Shown in pieces: positions 28,836-37,523 of a DNA stretch of 64,000 bases. The notes beneath the pieces are model-generated. The model searched no databases. It worked only from the letters and a program-made list of their open reading frames with translations, and had not been told where the DNA came from. Origin of the DNA: Clostridium estertheticum (GTDB taxonomy: Bacteria > Bacillota > Clostridia > Clostridiales > Clostridiaceae); contig NZ_JAAMNH020000002.1 of assembly GCF_011065935.2 (NCBI RefSeq), positions 1-64,000 on the forward strand, in the 5' to 3' direction. The position numbers were made by a program, and so were the translations under genes. Position 1 is the first letter of the stretch; each line of letters starts with the position of its first letter.

Positions 28836-29390
28836 ATGGTTAGATTATGTTTTGATTATGGACATGGAGGAGAAGATAGTGGGGCAGTATACAGTGGAAG
28901 GAAAGAATCCAATGATGTCTTAAGCTTAGGCAGAGCTATAGCTTCAGATATTAGAAGGCATGGAATTGCTGTAGATGAAACAAGAACTTGCGATATGACA
29001 GTAAGCCTTAGAGATAGAAGTGATTTTGAAAATAGAAGCACATATGATTATTTTATATCTTTTCATAGAAATGCGTATCTGCCTGAAAAAGCTAAAGGAG
29101 TTGAAACTTACACTTACTTAAATCCAGGTGCAAAGTCTAAAGGGTTAGCAAAAGGGATACAAGCTTCACTTGTTGCTATGGGTTTTGTTGATAGAGGAGT
29201 AAAGGCGGCTAATTTTCATGTGCTAAGAGAAACCAAGGCCTCAGCGGTACTAGTTGAGGTTGGGTTTATTGATAATAGTAATGATAATAACATTTTTGAT
29301 AGTAAAAGAAGTGAGATTATTAAAGCATTAGCTAAAGCTATACTTGCAGAATTAGGTGTAAGCTATATTGAGCCTTGTCATGTGCTCTAA
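28836..29390 (+). CDS. N-acetylmuramoyl-L-alanine amidase (Amidase_3, copy A)
   Basis: A 184-residue zinc amidase that should cleave the MurNAc-L-Ala bond of peptidoglycan. Likely zinc ligands are H10 (YGHGG), E24 (RKESND) and the His of SFHRNA near 79. The catalytic Glu is in VEVGFID. There is no signal peptide, as in phage or bacteriocin-release amidases. AAGGAGG precedes ATG 28836. The last residues (CHVL) come from the truncated membrane gene downstream. The copy at 63059 continues towards a SPOR domain, so this copy has lost its C-terminal part. No holin gene is seen between it and DUF2922. Confidence 0.88.
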   Translation: MVRLCFDYGHGGEDSGAVYSGRKESNDVLSLGRAIASDIRRHGIAVDETRTCDMTVSLRDRSDFENRSTYDYFISFHRNAYLPEKAKGVETYTYLNPGAKSKGLAKGIQASLVAMGFVDRGVKAANFHVLRETKASAVLVEVGFIDNSNDNNIFDSKRSEIIKALAKAILAELGVSYIEPCHVL

Positions 29391-29893
29391 ATATTGTGTG
29401 GATTGTAAGTTTTTCTTATAATCTAATTGGTTTGTCTACAATTTTTATTTTTACTTTTTTAATTATCATGGTTTTGGTTACAAAACAAATTGGAAAAATT
29501 CAGTCTCAAAAACGTTGGTTGCTCCCTCTTACTTTTGGTTTATATTCAGGATGGCTTTTTATAGCAACTGTTGTAAATATATCTGCTTGGCTAGTAAAGA
29601 TTGAATGGGGTAGATTTGGTATTGCGGCTGAAATTTGGAGTGTAGCTATTCTTCTTGTTGCAGTAGTTTTGACAGCGTTGGTAGTATTAAACATTAAAAA
29701 TGCTATATTTCCAATTCCTATTGCATGGGCCTATTTCGGAATCTATAATGCTCAATTAACTACAAATGGTAACACTATATTGCTACAGAGCGTTTCATTA
29801 ATTGGAATAGTTCTCTTAGTTGAAGTATCAGCAATTCAATTTTACAAAAATCATTATCATATTATTTCAGTTGTTTCAGTAAAAAATGTTTAA
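29375..29893 (+). pseudogene. TspO/MBR-like membrane protein, 5'-truncated
   Basis: About 170 codons with five or so hydrophobic helices, rich in Trp, including LYSGWLFIATVVNISAWL and WAYFGIYNAQ, as in the TspO/MBR (tryptophan-rich sensory) family of Firmicutes. Those proteins usually have about 250 or more residues with two further N-terminal helices. Here the frame begins inside the amidase 3' end at 29375, without a ribosome site. It appears to be cut where the cassette joined. It may be translated weakly by coupling. A terminator follows at 30061. Confidence 0.6.
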
Positions 29894-30057
29894 TTTGAAG
29901 TAGCAAGTGACTCCAGTATGTGCTCACTAGGAACCCTAGGTAAATGAATTTTTTGATAAATATATTTGGAAATTATAATTTCAGGTTGAAAAATAGAAAC
30001 TAAAACTTTGTTGTAGCTAGTATCATAGTAATTTTAATTTGTAATATACAAAATATT

Positions 30058-30088
30058 AAAACATCAGATAATTTCTGATGTTTTTTTG
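30058..30088 (+). terminator. Terminator after the TspO-like remnant
   Basis: ACATCAGA (30061-30068) and TCTGATGT (30074-30081) with a five-base loop, extended by flanking A/T pairs, then a run of seven T. Confidence 0.9.
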
Positions 30089-30171
30089 TGTAAATATAAT
30101 TCTAAATAATCCTAATCCATAAAAAGAAGTGTATTTGGATATCAAAAAAATCATTATTTAAAAATAATAAA

Positions 30172-30236
30172 AATGAGGCATTAGAACAACTCGGGGGACG
30201 TAACAATACCCTGGGGATGAAGCCTCTCCTAAAAAT
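30172..30236. other. Unidentified structured element
   Basis: GAGGC near 30175 and GCCTC near 30220 can pair around a G-rich interior (CTCGGGGGACG, CCCTGGGGATG) that stands out in this AT-rich gap. On the minus strand the closing arm is followed by ATTTTTATT, so it could end guaD transcripts. On the plus strand it could be an unknown small RNA. I could not match it to a riboswitch class. The rest of 29894-30291 shows only the terminator at 30061. Confidence 0.3.
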
Positions 30237-30291
30237 TCAGTATAGATATCTTACCCCATGCTAGAGAAATTCTGAATATATAATGTAGATG

Positions 30292-31569
30292 CTAAAAGAT
30301 AGGTTCCTCAATTAATTTACCACAAACATACCTATGAAGAATATGCCTATCATCTCCTACATAAATGAACCTTTCTAATCTTTCCTCTAAGGTATAATTA
30401 AGAAAATTTAATTCTGAATCATCAATGATAAGGGCATCGAAATCATAGTCTTTTTCAAAGCTACCAACTTTACCGAAGAAACTGCCACCACCTTTTGTAG
30501 CTATATAGAAAGCTTCAGAGTTTGTAAGAAAGTCAATTTCCTTATTAGAATTAGACCAAAAGAGCTTCGAAACCTGAATTGCATATACCATGGTTTTAAA
30601 AATAGAACAAGTGTGGCCTCCACTTATATCAGAACCTAAACCAAGATGGATATTATTATTAATAAACTTTCTGATGGGAAGCATACCACTACCTACATTT
30701 AAATTAGAAGTTGGGCAATGAACGGCTACTACATTATTGTTTTTCATTAATTCTATTTCTTCTTCAGAAGAAAAACTGCAATGTGCCATTAAAGTTGGGG
30801 TTTGACCAAATAGCTTAAAATCATTATAAACCTGGCCATAATAGTTTGACTTTGGATGCAACTGTTTTACCCATTCAATTTCACTTTTATTTTCTGATAA
30901 GTGAGATTGTATAGGCACAGTATATTTATCACATAAGGCGCCTAAACCTTTAAGTAACTCACTGCTGCAGGTTGGTACAAAACGAGGAGTTACTATTGGT
31001 TTTACTAAGGAAGATTTATTTCTATAGGAGATAAGGATTTCTTCTGTGTCTCGCAGTGAATTTTCTAAGGTTTCGCAAAGAGACTCCGGACAGTTTAAAT
31101 CCATGTTTACCTTACCAACAAAAGCTCCTAGACCAGACTTTATAAAAAGGTCCATTAAGTTCATGGAGGCAACTTTATGTACCGTAGCAAATACAGCTAT
31201 TCTAGTTGTGCCTTGCTTCCATATTTCCTTTATAAAATGTTGATATACTTTTTTGCTATAATTTAAATCTTTAAATTTTCCTTCTTCAGGAAAGGTATAG
31301 TCATTAAGCCAAGGCAATAATTCTTTATCCATTGCAATACCAATATTCTTGAATTGTGGAGCATGACAATGAAGGTCATTCATACCAGGGATAATTAACT
31401 TATCACCATAGTCAATTATTTCAGAATCTGTATGTTCTATAGGTAATTCTTTATAAACATTTTGAACCTTTCCTTTAATTACAACTATATAACCCTGCTT
31501 TATAACTGTGAAACTTTCAGGTGTTTTTGTAAATAAAATATTTCCTTTATATATTTTAACTGAATTCAT
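30292..31569 (-). CDS. guaD: Guanine deaminase (first paralogue)
   Basis: A 425-residue amidohydrolase that converts guanine to xanthine and ammonia. Zinc-binding HCHAP near 63-67 (DLHCHAPQF), a later SHLSE and AHCSF, and GLGSDISGG are typical of GuaD. The second paralogue at 47118 shares the same layout. Upstream (31570-31660) is very A/T-rich and no purine riboswitch is visible, unlike the second copy. Transcription is divergent from the hydrogenase gene. It supplies xanthine for the xanthine dehydrogenase at 43404-46870. Confidence 0.9.
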   Translation of the reverse strand: MNSVKIYKGNILFTKTPESFTVIKQGYIVVIKGKVQNVYKELPIEHTDSEIIDYGDKLIIPGMNDLHCHAPQFKNIGIAMDKELLPWLNDYTFPEEGKFKDLNYSKKVYQHFIKEIWKQGTTRIAVFATVHKVASMNLMDLFIKSGLGAFVGKVNMDLNCPESLCETLENSLRDTEEILISYRNKSSLVKPIVTPRFVPTCSSELLKGLGALCDKYTVPIQSHLSENKSEIEWVKQLHPKSNYYGQVYNDFKLFGQTPTLMAHCSFSSEEEIELMKNNNVVAVHCPTSNLNVGSGMLPIRKFINNNIHLGLGSDISGGHTCSIFKTMVYAIQVSKLFWSNSNKEIDFLTNSEAFYIATKGGGSFFGKVGSFEKDYDFDALIIDDSELNFLNYTLEERLERFIYVGDDRHILHRYVCGKLIEEPIF

Positions 31570-31833
31570 TGAGTTTTTCCTCCTTATTTATATAGTATAA
31601 TATTCTTATATTATACTATATATATTTTGTACTTCAATTTGTCAAAAAAAATTAGAACAAAAATTGAAAATTCATTTCCAATTTTTGAAAGGTGATTTTC
31701 TTTTATTGTCATCTTTAAAGCAGGAAAGTATTCGTTTAGAAACAAAATTGACTAAATTGTTACTATATGATAGTCTAACGAAGAATATATATATTTTGAG
31801 TTTTATAAATATTAAAACATAAAAGGAGTTACA

Positions 31834-33354
31834 ATGAAATACGAATATAAAACACTTGCTGATATTAGACACAAAGTTTTTACGGCCGTAAGTAAGATGG
31901 CTTTTGAAGACAATTTAAAACAAATAGAGAATATCCCATATGAGATCATTCCTGGAGATGTGGGGAAGTATAGAGAAAGTACATTTCTAGAAAGAGCAAT
32001 AGTTAGTGAGCGAATCCGCTTGGCAATGGGACTAAATTTAAGACCAAGTGATAAACCAAGAGCAATTACGGAGGGGTTAGAGGGGGCAACAAAACCTTCA
32101 AAATATTATGAACCACCACTTGTAAATATTATAAAATTTGCTTGCGATTCTTGTCCAACAAATAGCTATGAAGTTACAAATATGTGTCGTGGCTGCCTTG
32201 CACACCCTTGTGTAGAAGTTTGTCCTAAAGACGCAGTTAGTATGGTTAAAGGGAAAAGTGTTATTGACCAGGAAAAATGTATAAAGTGTGGTTTATGTGC
32301 TAAAGTGTGTCCGTATTCAGCAATAATAAAACATGGGCGGCCCTGTGCCATGGCATGCGGAGTGGATGCAATATATTCGGATGAAGATGGAAGAGCATCA
32401 ATAGATTATGATAAATGCGTTAGCTGTGGAATGTGTTTGGTAAATTGTCCTTTTGGAGCAATATCTGATAAAAGCCAAATATTTCAACTGATTCAGGCAA
32501 TCAATCAAAAGAAAGAAGTAGTTGCAATTGTAGCACCATCCTATGTAGGGCAGTTTGGTAGAAATGTTGGATTTAATGATTTTAAAAGAGCAATGATTAC
32601 ACTTGGATTTAAAGATGTTGCTGAAGTTGCAATAGGTGCAGATATTTGTACAATTGCTGAGGCAAAAGATTTTATAGAAAATGTACCTGAAAAACTTTCC
32701 TTTATGGGTACTTCATGCTGCCCTTCATGGTCTGTTATGGCTAAAAATTTATATCCGCAGTATGCTGAAAATGTTTCAATGACTTTGACTCCAATGGTTT
32801 TTGCTGCTCGACTTGTGAGAGAAAAATATAAAGATGCAATGATTGTTTTTGTTGGGCCATGTAGCGCAAAAAAATTAGAAGCTTCCAGAAAAAGCGTAAA
32901 AAGTGAAGTAGATTTTGTAATTACATATGAGGAGTTATCTGGAATGCTTACAGCCAAAGAGGTAGAAATAATTGGTACAGATATGAGCTTGAGTAATGAA
33001 GCAACTGGTTCAGGAAGAGGCTTTGCGGTTGCAGGTGGAGTGGCTAAGGCTGTAGCTGATTTGATAAAAAAAGAACAGCCAGGGAGAGAAGTTAAGATTA
33101 AAGCTGCTAATGGACTGAGAGAATGTAGGGAGATGCTTAATGATGCTGTAAAAGGAAAGTACGATGGATATCTCCTTGAAGGAATGGGGTGTCCAGGTGG
33201 ATGTGTTGCTGGAGCTGGGTGTATTGCCAAACCTAACATATCCGGTGCTCAGGTTAAACAATCGGCTAAAAATTCTGAGCTGAAGATTTCAGATGAGTCT
33301 AAATATGCTGATAAAATTTACTTGTTAGATGAAAAAAATTCAGAGGAAAAATAG
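31834..33354 (+). CDS. Monomeric [FeFe] hydrogenase, group B-like
   Basis: A 506-residue protein. An unusual N-terminal Cys cluster (CDSCPTNSY, CRGCLAHPC) is followed by several 4Fe-4S motifs (CIKCGLCAKVCP, CVSCGMCLVNCP). The H-cluster motifs are TSCCPSW (L1), GPCSAKK (L2) and MGCPGGCVAGAGC (L3). These fit group B monomeric [FeFe] hydrogenases common in clostridia, which exchange electrons between ferredoxin and protons. AAAAGGAG precedes ATG 31834. The gene is alone between guaD and an IS remnant. Confidence 0.92.
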   Translation: MKYEYKTLADIRHKVFTAVSKMAFEDNLKQIENIPYEIIPGDVGKYRESTFLERAIVSERIRLAMGLNLRPSDKPRAITEGLEGATKPSKYYEPPLVNIIKFACDSCPTNSYEVTNMCRGCLAHPCVEVCPKDAVSMVKGKSVIDQEKCIKCGLCAKVCPYSAIIKHGRPCAMACGVDAIYSDEDGRASIDYDKCVSCGMCLVNCPFGAISDKSQIFQLIQAINQKKEVVAIVAPSYVGQFGRNVGFNDFKRAMITLGFKDVAEVAIGADICTIAEAKDFIENVPEKLSFMGTSCCPSWSVMAKNLYPQYAENVSMTLTPMVFAARLVREKYKDAMIVFVGPCSAKKLEASRKSVKSEVDFVITYEELSGMLTAKEVEIIGTDMSLSNEATGSGRGFAVAGGVAKAVADLIKKEQPGREVKIKAANGLRECREMLNDAVKGKYDGYLLEGMGCPGGCVAGAGCIAKPNISGAQVKQSAKNSELKISDESKYADKIYLLDEKNSEEK

Positions 33355-33419
33355 AACATATTATTATTTATCTATTTATATTTGAGTCATTAGCAAGTAA
33401 AAATGCCTTCGCTACTCTA

Positions 33420-33496
33420 GAGGTCACTGAAAAGCTATATAAAAAATCGTCATCGAATTAAAGATGGCGATTTTTTTGTATAAAAGACTAAAAGGT
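33420..33496 (+). mobile_element. Solo end of the IS1182-type element (remnant)
   Basis: This 77-bp stretch matches the reverse complement of the right end of the jetA IS (12963-13039) with only a handful of mismatches, starting with GAGGTCACTGAAAA. No transposase or second end is near. It is either a decayed copy or a small derivative. It lies between the hydrogenase gene and the marR promoter. Confidence 0.85.
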
Positions 33497-33556
33497 TATC
33501 AGGTGATAAGGATCATTTACACTACAGAGTATTTGATATTTAAAATGAAAAAGTAA

Positions 33557-33585
33557 TTGACAATACTCGATACTTATGTTAAAGT
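33557..33585 (+). promoter_or_regulatory. Sigma-A promoter of the marR gene
   Basis: TTGACA (33557-33562), a 17-base spacer and TAAAGT (33580-33585) lie about 44 bases before the marR start codon. Confidence 0.7.
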
Positions 33586-33628
33586 AAATTTACAAACAAG
33601 TCCATACGCGAACGAATGAGGTGAGGAG

Positions 33629-34063
33629 ATGCAAGATAAGTGTATTATTAGAAAGATTAATGATATTTGTAATATTTCTGATAAATATATTATAAAAAGA
33701 ATAAATGAAGAAAGATTGCCAATTTTAAGAAATCATGTTCCATTATTCTATATTCTTTCAGGAGATGGAACACCATTGCTTTTTAACGAAATAGCAAAAA
33801 TTTGGAAAATTTCAAAATCCTCTTTATCAGATATTATCTTAAAGTATGAGAATCAAGGATTAATTAAAAAGTGTAGTTGTTCTGAAGATAAAAGGAGTGT
33901 ATACATAAGTTTAACTCCTGAAGCTAATATTATTAAGAAAAAACTATATGAAATTGAAGATGAATTTTTAAATTTATTACAAAAGAATTTTGATAAAAAT
34001 CAATGGAATACTTTTGAAAATGACATAGAAAAAGCTTTAAGCAATCTTGAAAGAATGCTGTAA
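33629..34063 (+). CDS. MarR-family transcriptional regulator
   Basis: A 144-residue winged-helix protein of the usual MarR length. The DNA-binding helices are around residues 50-80 (LLFNEIAKIWKISKSSLSDI), followed by a wing with SEDKRSVYISLT. GAGGTGAGGAG precedes ATG 33629. It stands before a nitroreductase, alcohol dehydrogenase and nitroreductase set on the same strand, so it probably controls itself and those genes in response to a toxic or redox-active compound. An ACGTACGT palindrome near 34094-34101 could be an operator. Confidence 0.85.
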   Translation: MQDKCIIRKINDICNISDKYIIKRINEERLPILRNHVPLFYILSGDGTPLLFNEIAKIWKISKSSLSDIILKYENQGLIKKCSCSEDKRSVYISLTPEANIIKKKLYEIEDEFLNLLQKNFDKNQWNTFENDIEKALSNLERML

Positions 34064-34248
34064 AAGCTTTTTTCAAGATTGAATAGTTCGTACACGTACG
34101 TAAGAATTTATAATATATAGCATAAAAGATATTATTAAAATAAACGAAACCTTAAGAGTTATAAGAGTAAATGAATGTTTGTAAAAAAGTAATTTAAAAA
34201 AATAAGTTATGTATAAAAAAATCTAATATTAATAAGGAGCATAAACAT

Positions 34249-34803
34249 ATGGAAAACCAAGTACTTAAAGCAATAGAAAATAGAAGAAGCACAAGAAAGT
34301 ATACAGACAAGCAAATAGGTGAGGAGGAATTGCAAAAAATACTAGCGGCCGGAATACAAGCACCTACTGCAAATAATTCACAACCATGGCATTTTACAGT
34401 AATACAAAATAAAGAAATGATTAAACATATAAGTGATAAGTCAAAAGAAGTGATGCGTCAAAGTGATGATAAAGACATAGTAAATATTGGAGAAAACGCT
34501 GTAAATATATTTTATGATGCACCTACTCTAATAATAGTTTCAGGTAAAGAAGATGTTAGTTCATCTTTAGTCGATTGCTCAGCAGCCATAGAAAATATGT
34601 TAATAGCTAGTGAAAGTATGGGTCTTGGAACAGTATGGGTAGGCCTTGTTAAATTTTTCTTTTCACTTAGTGATGAAGTTAAAAAATTAGGACTGCCTAA
34701 TGGATATAAACCGTTTTATGCTGTAGCCGTAGGACATAAAGCGAATAATAGTATTTTAGGACCATCAAAGAGAAATAAAAATGTTATAAATTACATCAGA
34801 TAA
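34249..34803 (+). CDS. Nitroreductase-family flavoprotein
   Basis: A 184-residue FMN-dependent oxidoreductase. RRSTRKYTD near 13-21 binds the FMN phosphate, PTANNSQPWHF near 39-49 is the classic nitroreductase motif, and MGLGTVWVGL is in the C-terminal half. The reaction is NAD(P)H-dependent reduction of nitro compounds, quinones or similar. AAGGAG precedes ATG 34249. It lies 32 bases before the alcohol dehydrogenase gene. Confidence 0.88.
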   Translation: MENQVLKAIENRRSTRKYTDKQIGEEELQKILAAGIQAPTANNSQPWHFTVIQNKEMIKHISDKSKEVMRQSDDKDIVNIGENAVNIFYDAPTLIIVSGKEDVSSSLVDCSAAIENMLIASESMGLGTVWVGLVKFFFSLSDEVKKLGLPNGYKPFYAVAVGHKANNSILGPSKRNKNVINYIR

Positions 34804-34835
34804 AAAAGCTAATTTAAAATAAAGGGGATTATGAA

Positions 34836-35999
34836 ATGTTAAATTTTGATTATTCAATACAGACAGAAATATTTTTTGGAAAAGATAAAATAAATCACCT
34901 TGCAGAAAACGTAAAGAAGTATGGTTCTAAAGTTTTGCTTGTTTACGGAGGTGGTAGCATAAAGAAAAGTGGATTATATGGTAAAATTACAGACATTTTT
35001 AACAAAAATGAAATAAAATTTTTCGAGTTATCAGGTGTAGAGCCTAACCCAAGAATATCAAGCGTAAAAAAAGGGATTGAAATATGCAGAGAAAATAAAG
35101 TAGATATTATACTTGCTGTAGGTGGAGGAAGTGTAATTGACTGCTCAAAGGTAATAGCAGCTGGCTATTATTATGATGGTGATGCATGGGACATTGTACT
35201 TGATCCAAGAAAAATAAATAAAGTTCTTCCCATTGCAACTATACTAACATTATCTGCTACAGGTTCTGAAATGGATGCAGGAGCAGTAATTACAAATCTA
35301 GAAACTAGTGAAAAATTAGCCACTGGTAATAAATATATGGCACCTAAGTTTTCAATATTAGACCCTACTTATACATTTTCAGTACCTGCAAATCAAACAG
35401 CAGCAGGTACAGCTGATATAATGAGTCATATTTTTGAAGTATACTTTAGTAATACAAAAGGAGCTTATCTTCAAAATAGAATGGCAGAAGCACTTCTTAA
35501 AACTTGTATAAATTATGGTGAAAAAGCTATTGCTGATCCTGAAAATTATGAAGCAAGGGCAAACTTAATGTGGACCTCAAGTCTTGCTATAAATGGCCTG
35601 TTAAGTTATGGAAAAGAAACAGAGTGGAGTGTTCATGGAATGGAGCATGAGTTAAGTGCATTCTATGATATTACTCATGGAGTTGGTCTTGCAATTTTAA
35701 CACCACATTGGATGGAGTATTCACTAAATGATAATACAGTAAACAAGTTTGTTGAATATGGAGTTAATGTTTGGGGACTTGATGCTAGTGGTAACAAATA
35801 TGAAATAGCTCATAATGCTATTAAAAAGACAAGAGAGCACTTTGTATCATTAGGAATACCTTCCACCTTAAGAGAAGTTGGAATTAAGGAAGAAAAACTA
35901 GAAGAAATGGCAAAACAAGCTACTGTACGTGGGAAACTTGGAAGCTTCAAACCTTTAGATGCACAGGATGTACTAAATATATATAAAGCTGCTTTCTAA
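34836..35999 (+). CDS. Iron-containing alcohol dehydrogenase (butanol dehydrogenase type)
   Basis: A 387-residue group III alcohol dehydrogenase. GGGSVIDCSKV near 97-107 binds the nucleotide. The metal ligands are in MSHIFEVY and the HGMEHELSAFYDITHG segment near 268-283. It is close to the BdhA/YqhD type that reduces aldehydes with NAD(P)H in solventogenic clostridia. AAAGGGG precedes ATG 34836. It is flanked by two nitroreductase genes and likely shares their MarR control. Confidence 0.9.
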   Translation: MLNFDYSIQTEIFFGKDKINHLAENVKKYGSKVLLVYGGGSIKKSGLYGKITDIFNKNEIKFFELSGVEPNPRISSVKKGIEICRENKVDIILAVGGGSVIDCSKVIAAGYYYDGDAWDIVLDPRKINKVLPIATILTLSATGSEMDAGAVITNLETSEKLATGNKYMAPKFSILDPTYTFSVPANQTAAGTADIMSHIFEVYFSNTKGAYLQNRMAEALLKTCINYGEKAIADPENYEARANLMWTSSLAINGLLSYGKETEWSVHGMEHELSAFYDITHGVGLAILTPHWMEYSLNDNTVNKFVEYGVNVWGLDASGNKYEIAHNAIKKTREHFVSLGIPSTLREVGIKEEKLEEMAKQATVRGKLGSFKPLDAQDVLNIYKAAF

Positions 36000-36106
36000 A
36001 AAATACTAAATTATTTATAATTGGTAAGCTTGTTAATGTTCCAAAGTAAGTAAGTTGTTGTACAAAGGCTATAAAAAAGATATAGAAATAAGAGGAGGAA
36101 AAGAAT

Positions 36107-36760
36107 ATGAACTTAATTGAAATTTTAAACACACGTTATTCTGTAAAGGAGTTTGATTCTACAAAGAAAATTTCTGATGAGGATTTAATTAAAATCAAGG
36201 CTCTTTTAAGACTTAGTGCATCTAGTGTTAATGGTCAACCATGGCACTTTGTAATTGCAAATACAGATGAAGGTAAAAAACAAATTAGTAAAAGCACTCA
36301 AGGCTTTTTTAATTTTAATGAAGCTAAAGTATTAGGCGCAGATCAGGTTGTTGTATTTTGTTCAAGAACTGATATGGATGAAGAATATTTACTTCATGTA
36401 TTAGAAAAAGAGGATGCTGATGGTCGTTTTAATGATAAAGTATTTAAAGATAACCAACATATGGGACGTTCAAAATTTGTAAATATACATCGTGATGATG
36501 AGAAAGATTTACAACATTGGATGGAAAAACAGGTATATTTAAACATTGGTAATCTTTTACTAGGTGTTGCGACTCTTGGCATTGATGCCGTACCAATGGA
36601 AGGGTTTGATGCGAAAGTTTTAGATGAAGAGTTAGGTTTACGTAAAAACGGATATACAGCAATTGCTATAGTTGGATTAGGTTATCGCAGTGATAATGAT
36701 TTTAACGCTGAATTACCTAAATCTAGATTAAAAGATGATGAAATCATTACTATCATCTAA
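36107..36760 (+). CDS. NfsB-like nitroreductase
   Basis: A 217-residue protein of the oxygen-insensitive NAD(P)H nitroreductase/dihydropteridine reductase type. TRYSVKEFD near 9-17, SSVNGQPWHF near 39-48, LLLGVATLGIDAVPMEGFD near 150-168 and a C-terminal GYRSDNDF tail are visible. AGAGGAGG precedes ATG 36107. It is the last gene of the MarR-linked set and is followed by a terminator. Confidence 0.9.
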   Translation: MNLIEILNTRYSVKEFDSTKKISDEDLIKIKALLRLSASSVNGQPWHFVIANTDEGKKQISKSTQGFFNFNEAKVLGADQVVVFCSRTDMDEEYLLHVLEKEDADGRFNDKVFKDNQHMGRSKFVNIHRDDEKDLQHWMEKQVYLNIGNLLLGVATLGIDAVPMEGFDAKVLDEELGLRKNGYTAIAIVGLGYRSDNDFNAELPKSRLKDDEIITII

Positions 36761-36819
36761 TAGATAAAAAATTTACATTGTCTATACCATGGGAAGCATC
36801 GCAAAGTGCCAGTAACCAT

Positions 36820-36862
36820 TACTCGTTAAACTATAGTTTTAAGCTTAACGGGTATTTTTTTG
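36820..36862 (+). terminator. Terminator after the nitroreductase set
   Basis: TACTCGTTAA (36820-36829) and TTAACGGGTA (36845-36854) pair with one G-U, followed by seven T. Confidence 0.85.
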
Positions 36863-36931
36863 CTCTTACCATCTTTATTACCTCTAAAGTATTTTTATTT
36901 AATTTATTGTAAAAATAAAAGGGGAGGAACA

Positions 36932-37066
36932 CTGGCAAGGCTTTCAAAAGATGGTAAGCAAGAACAAGTGAAAGCACTTATAAAAAGTTTTGGTGTTACA
37001 AAGCTCACAGAGATTCCAAAAGAAAAGTATGGTGAGCTTTTGAATGGAACAAATTCTATAAATTAG
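36932..37066 (+). pseudogene. Phage early-gene C-terminal fragment
   Basis: The frame encodes a 44-residue tail (GKQEQVKALIKSFGVTKLTE, then EKYGELL) like the end of a small protein found before DUF2815 in Firmicute phage replication clusters, often named rrp5-like. Its 5' part is missing; upstream bases belong to the nitroreductase terminator region. It is directly followed by a DUF2815 start. Confidence 0.5.
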
Positions 37067-37080
37067 AGGAGGATGTATTC

Positions 37081-37239
37081 ATGAAAGTAATTACTGGAAA
37101 CGTGAGATTTAGTTATGCAAATGTGTGGGAACCAAAGAGTATTAATGGTAGTGAACCTAAATATTCCGTTAGTATTATAATTCCAAAAACAGATGTGGAA
37201 ACTCTAAAAAAAATAAATGCAGCAATTGCCTCCGCCTAA
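37081..37239 (+). pseudogene. DUF2815 phage protein, N-terminal fragment
   Basis: 52 codons starting MKVITGNVRFSYANVWEPK and continuing with YSVSIIIPKTDVETLKKI, the start of DUF2815, a phage single-strand-binding-like protein of about 180 residues. AGAGGAGG and the ATG are intact. The frame stops where amidase-like DNA begins at about 37236. Confidence 0.7.
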
Positions 37240-37276
37240 AGCTATACTTGCTGAAGTAGGTGTAAGGTATATTTAA
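37236..37276 (+). pseudogene. Amidase 3' tail fragment (fourth cassette trace)
   Basis: The DNA reads KAILAEVGVRYI-stop and matches the last codons of the amidases at 28836 and 63059. It is fused to the broken DUF2815 gene. It shows that another amidase copy once lay here. Confidence 0.7.
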
Positions 37277-37523
37277 ACTTTAGTACCAGAAACAGCAGTG
37301 CATGTATAAAGGCATACATAAGAAAAATTTTTAAATATGCCTATTTGCATGGATTGTCTCGCATAGAATTTAAAATGTTTTTATGTTCATAAAGCAAATA
37401 ATAATTAGCCCATGAAATAACATATATTTTAGCAAACAAAATAGCAGCAGTTATAACTTCTTCTATTTATTTTTATATTAATTCATTCGCTTTATAAGAA
37501 AATTGAGAACTAAATATTAAAAT

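Noticed and set aside
31570..31833. Purine riboswitch before the first guanine deaminase
   Set aside because: No CTACC/GTAAA core was found on the minus strand upstream of that gene.
32541..33239. Long minus-strand open frame (232 codons) opposite the hydrogenase gene
   Set aside because: It is a shadow of the Cys/Gly-rich hydrogenase frame, with no ribosome site and no family features.
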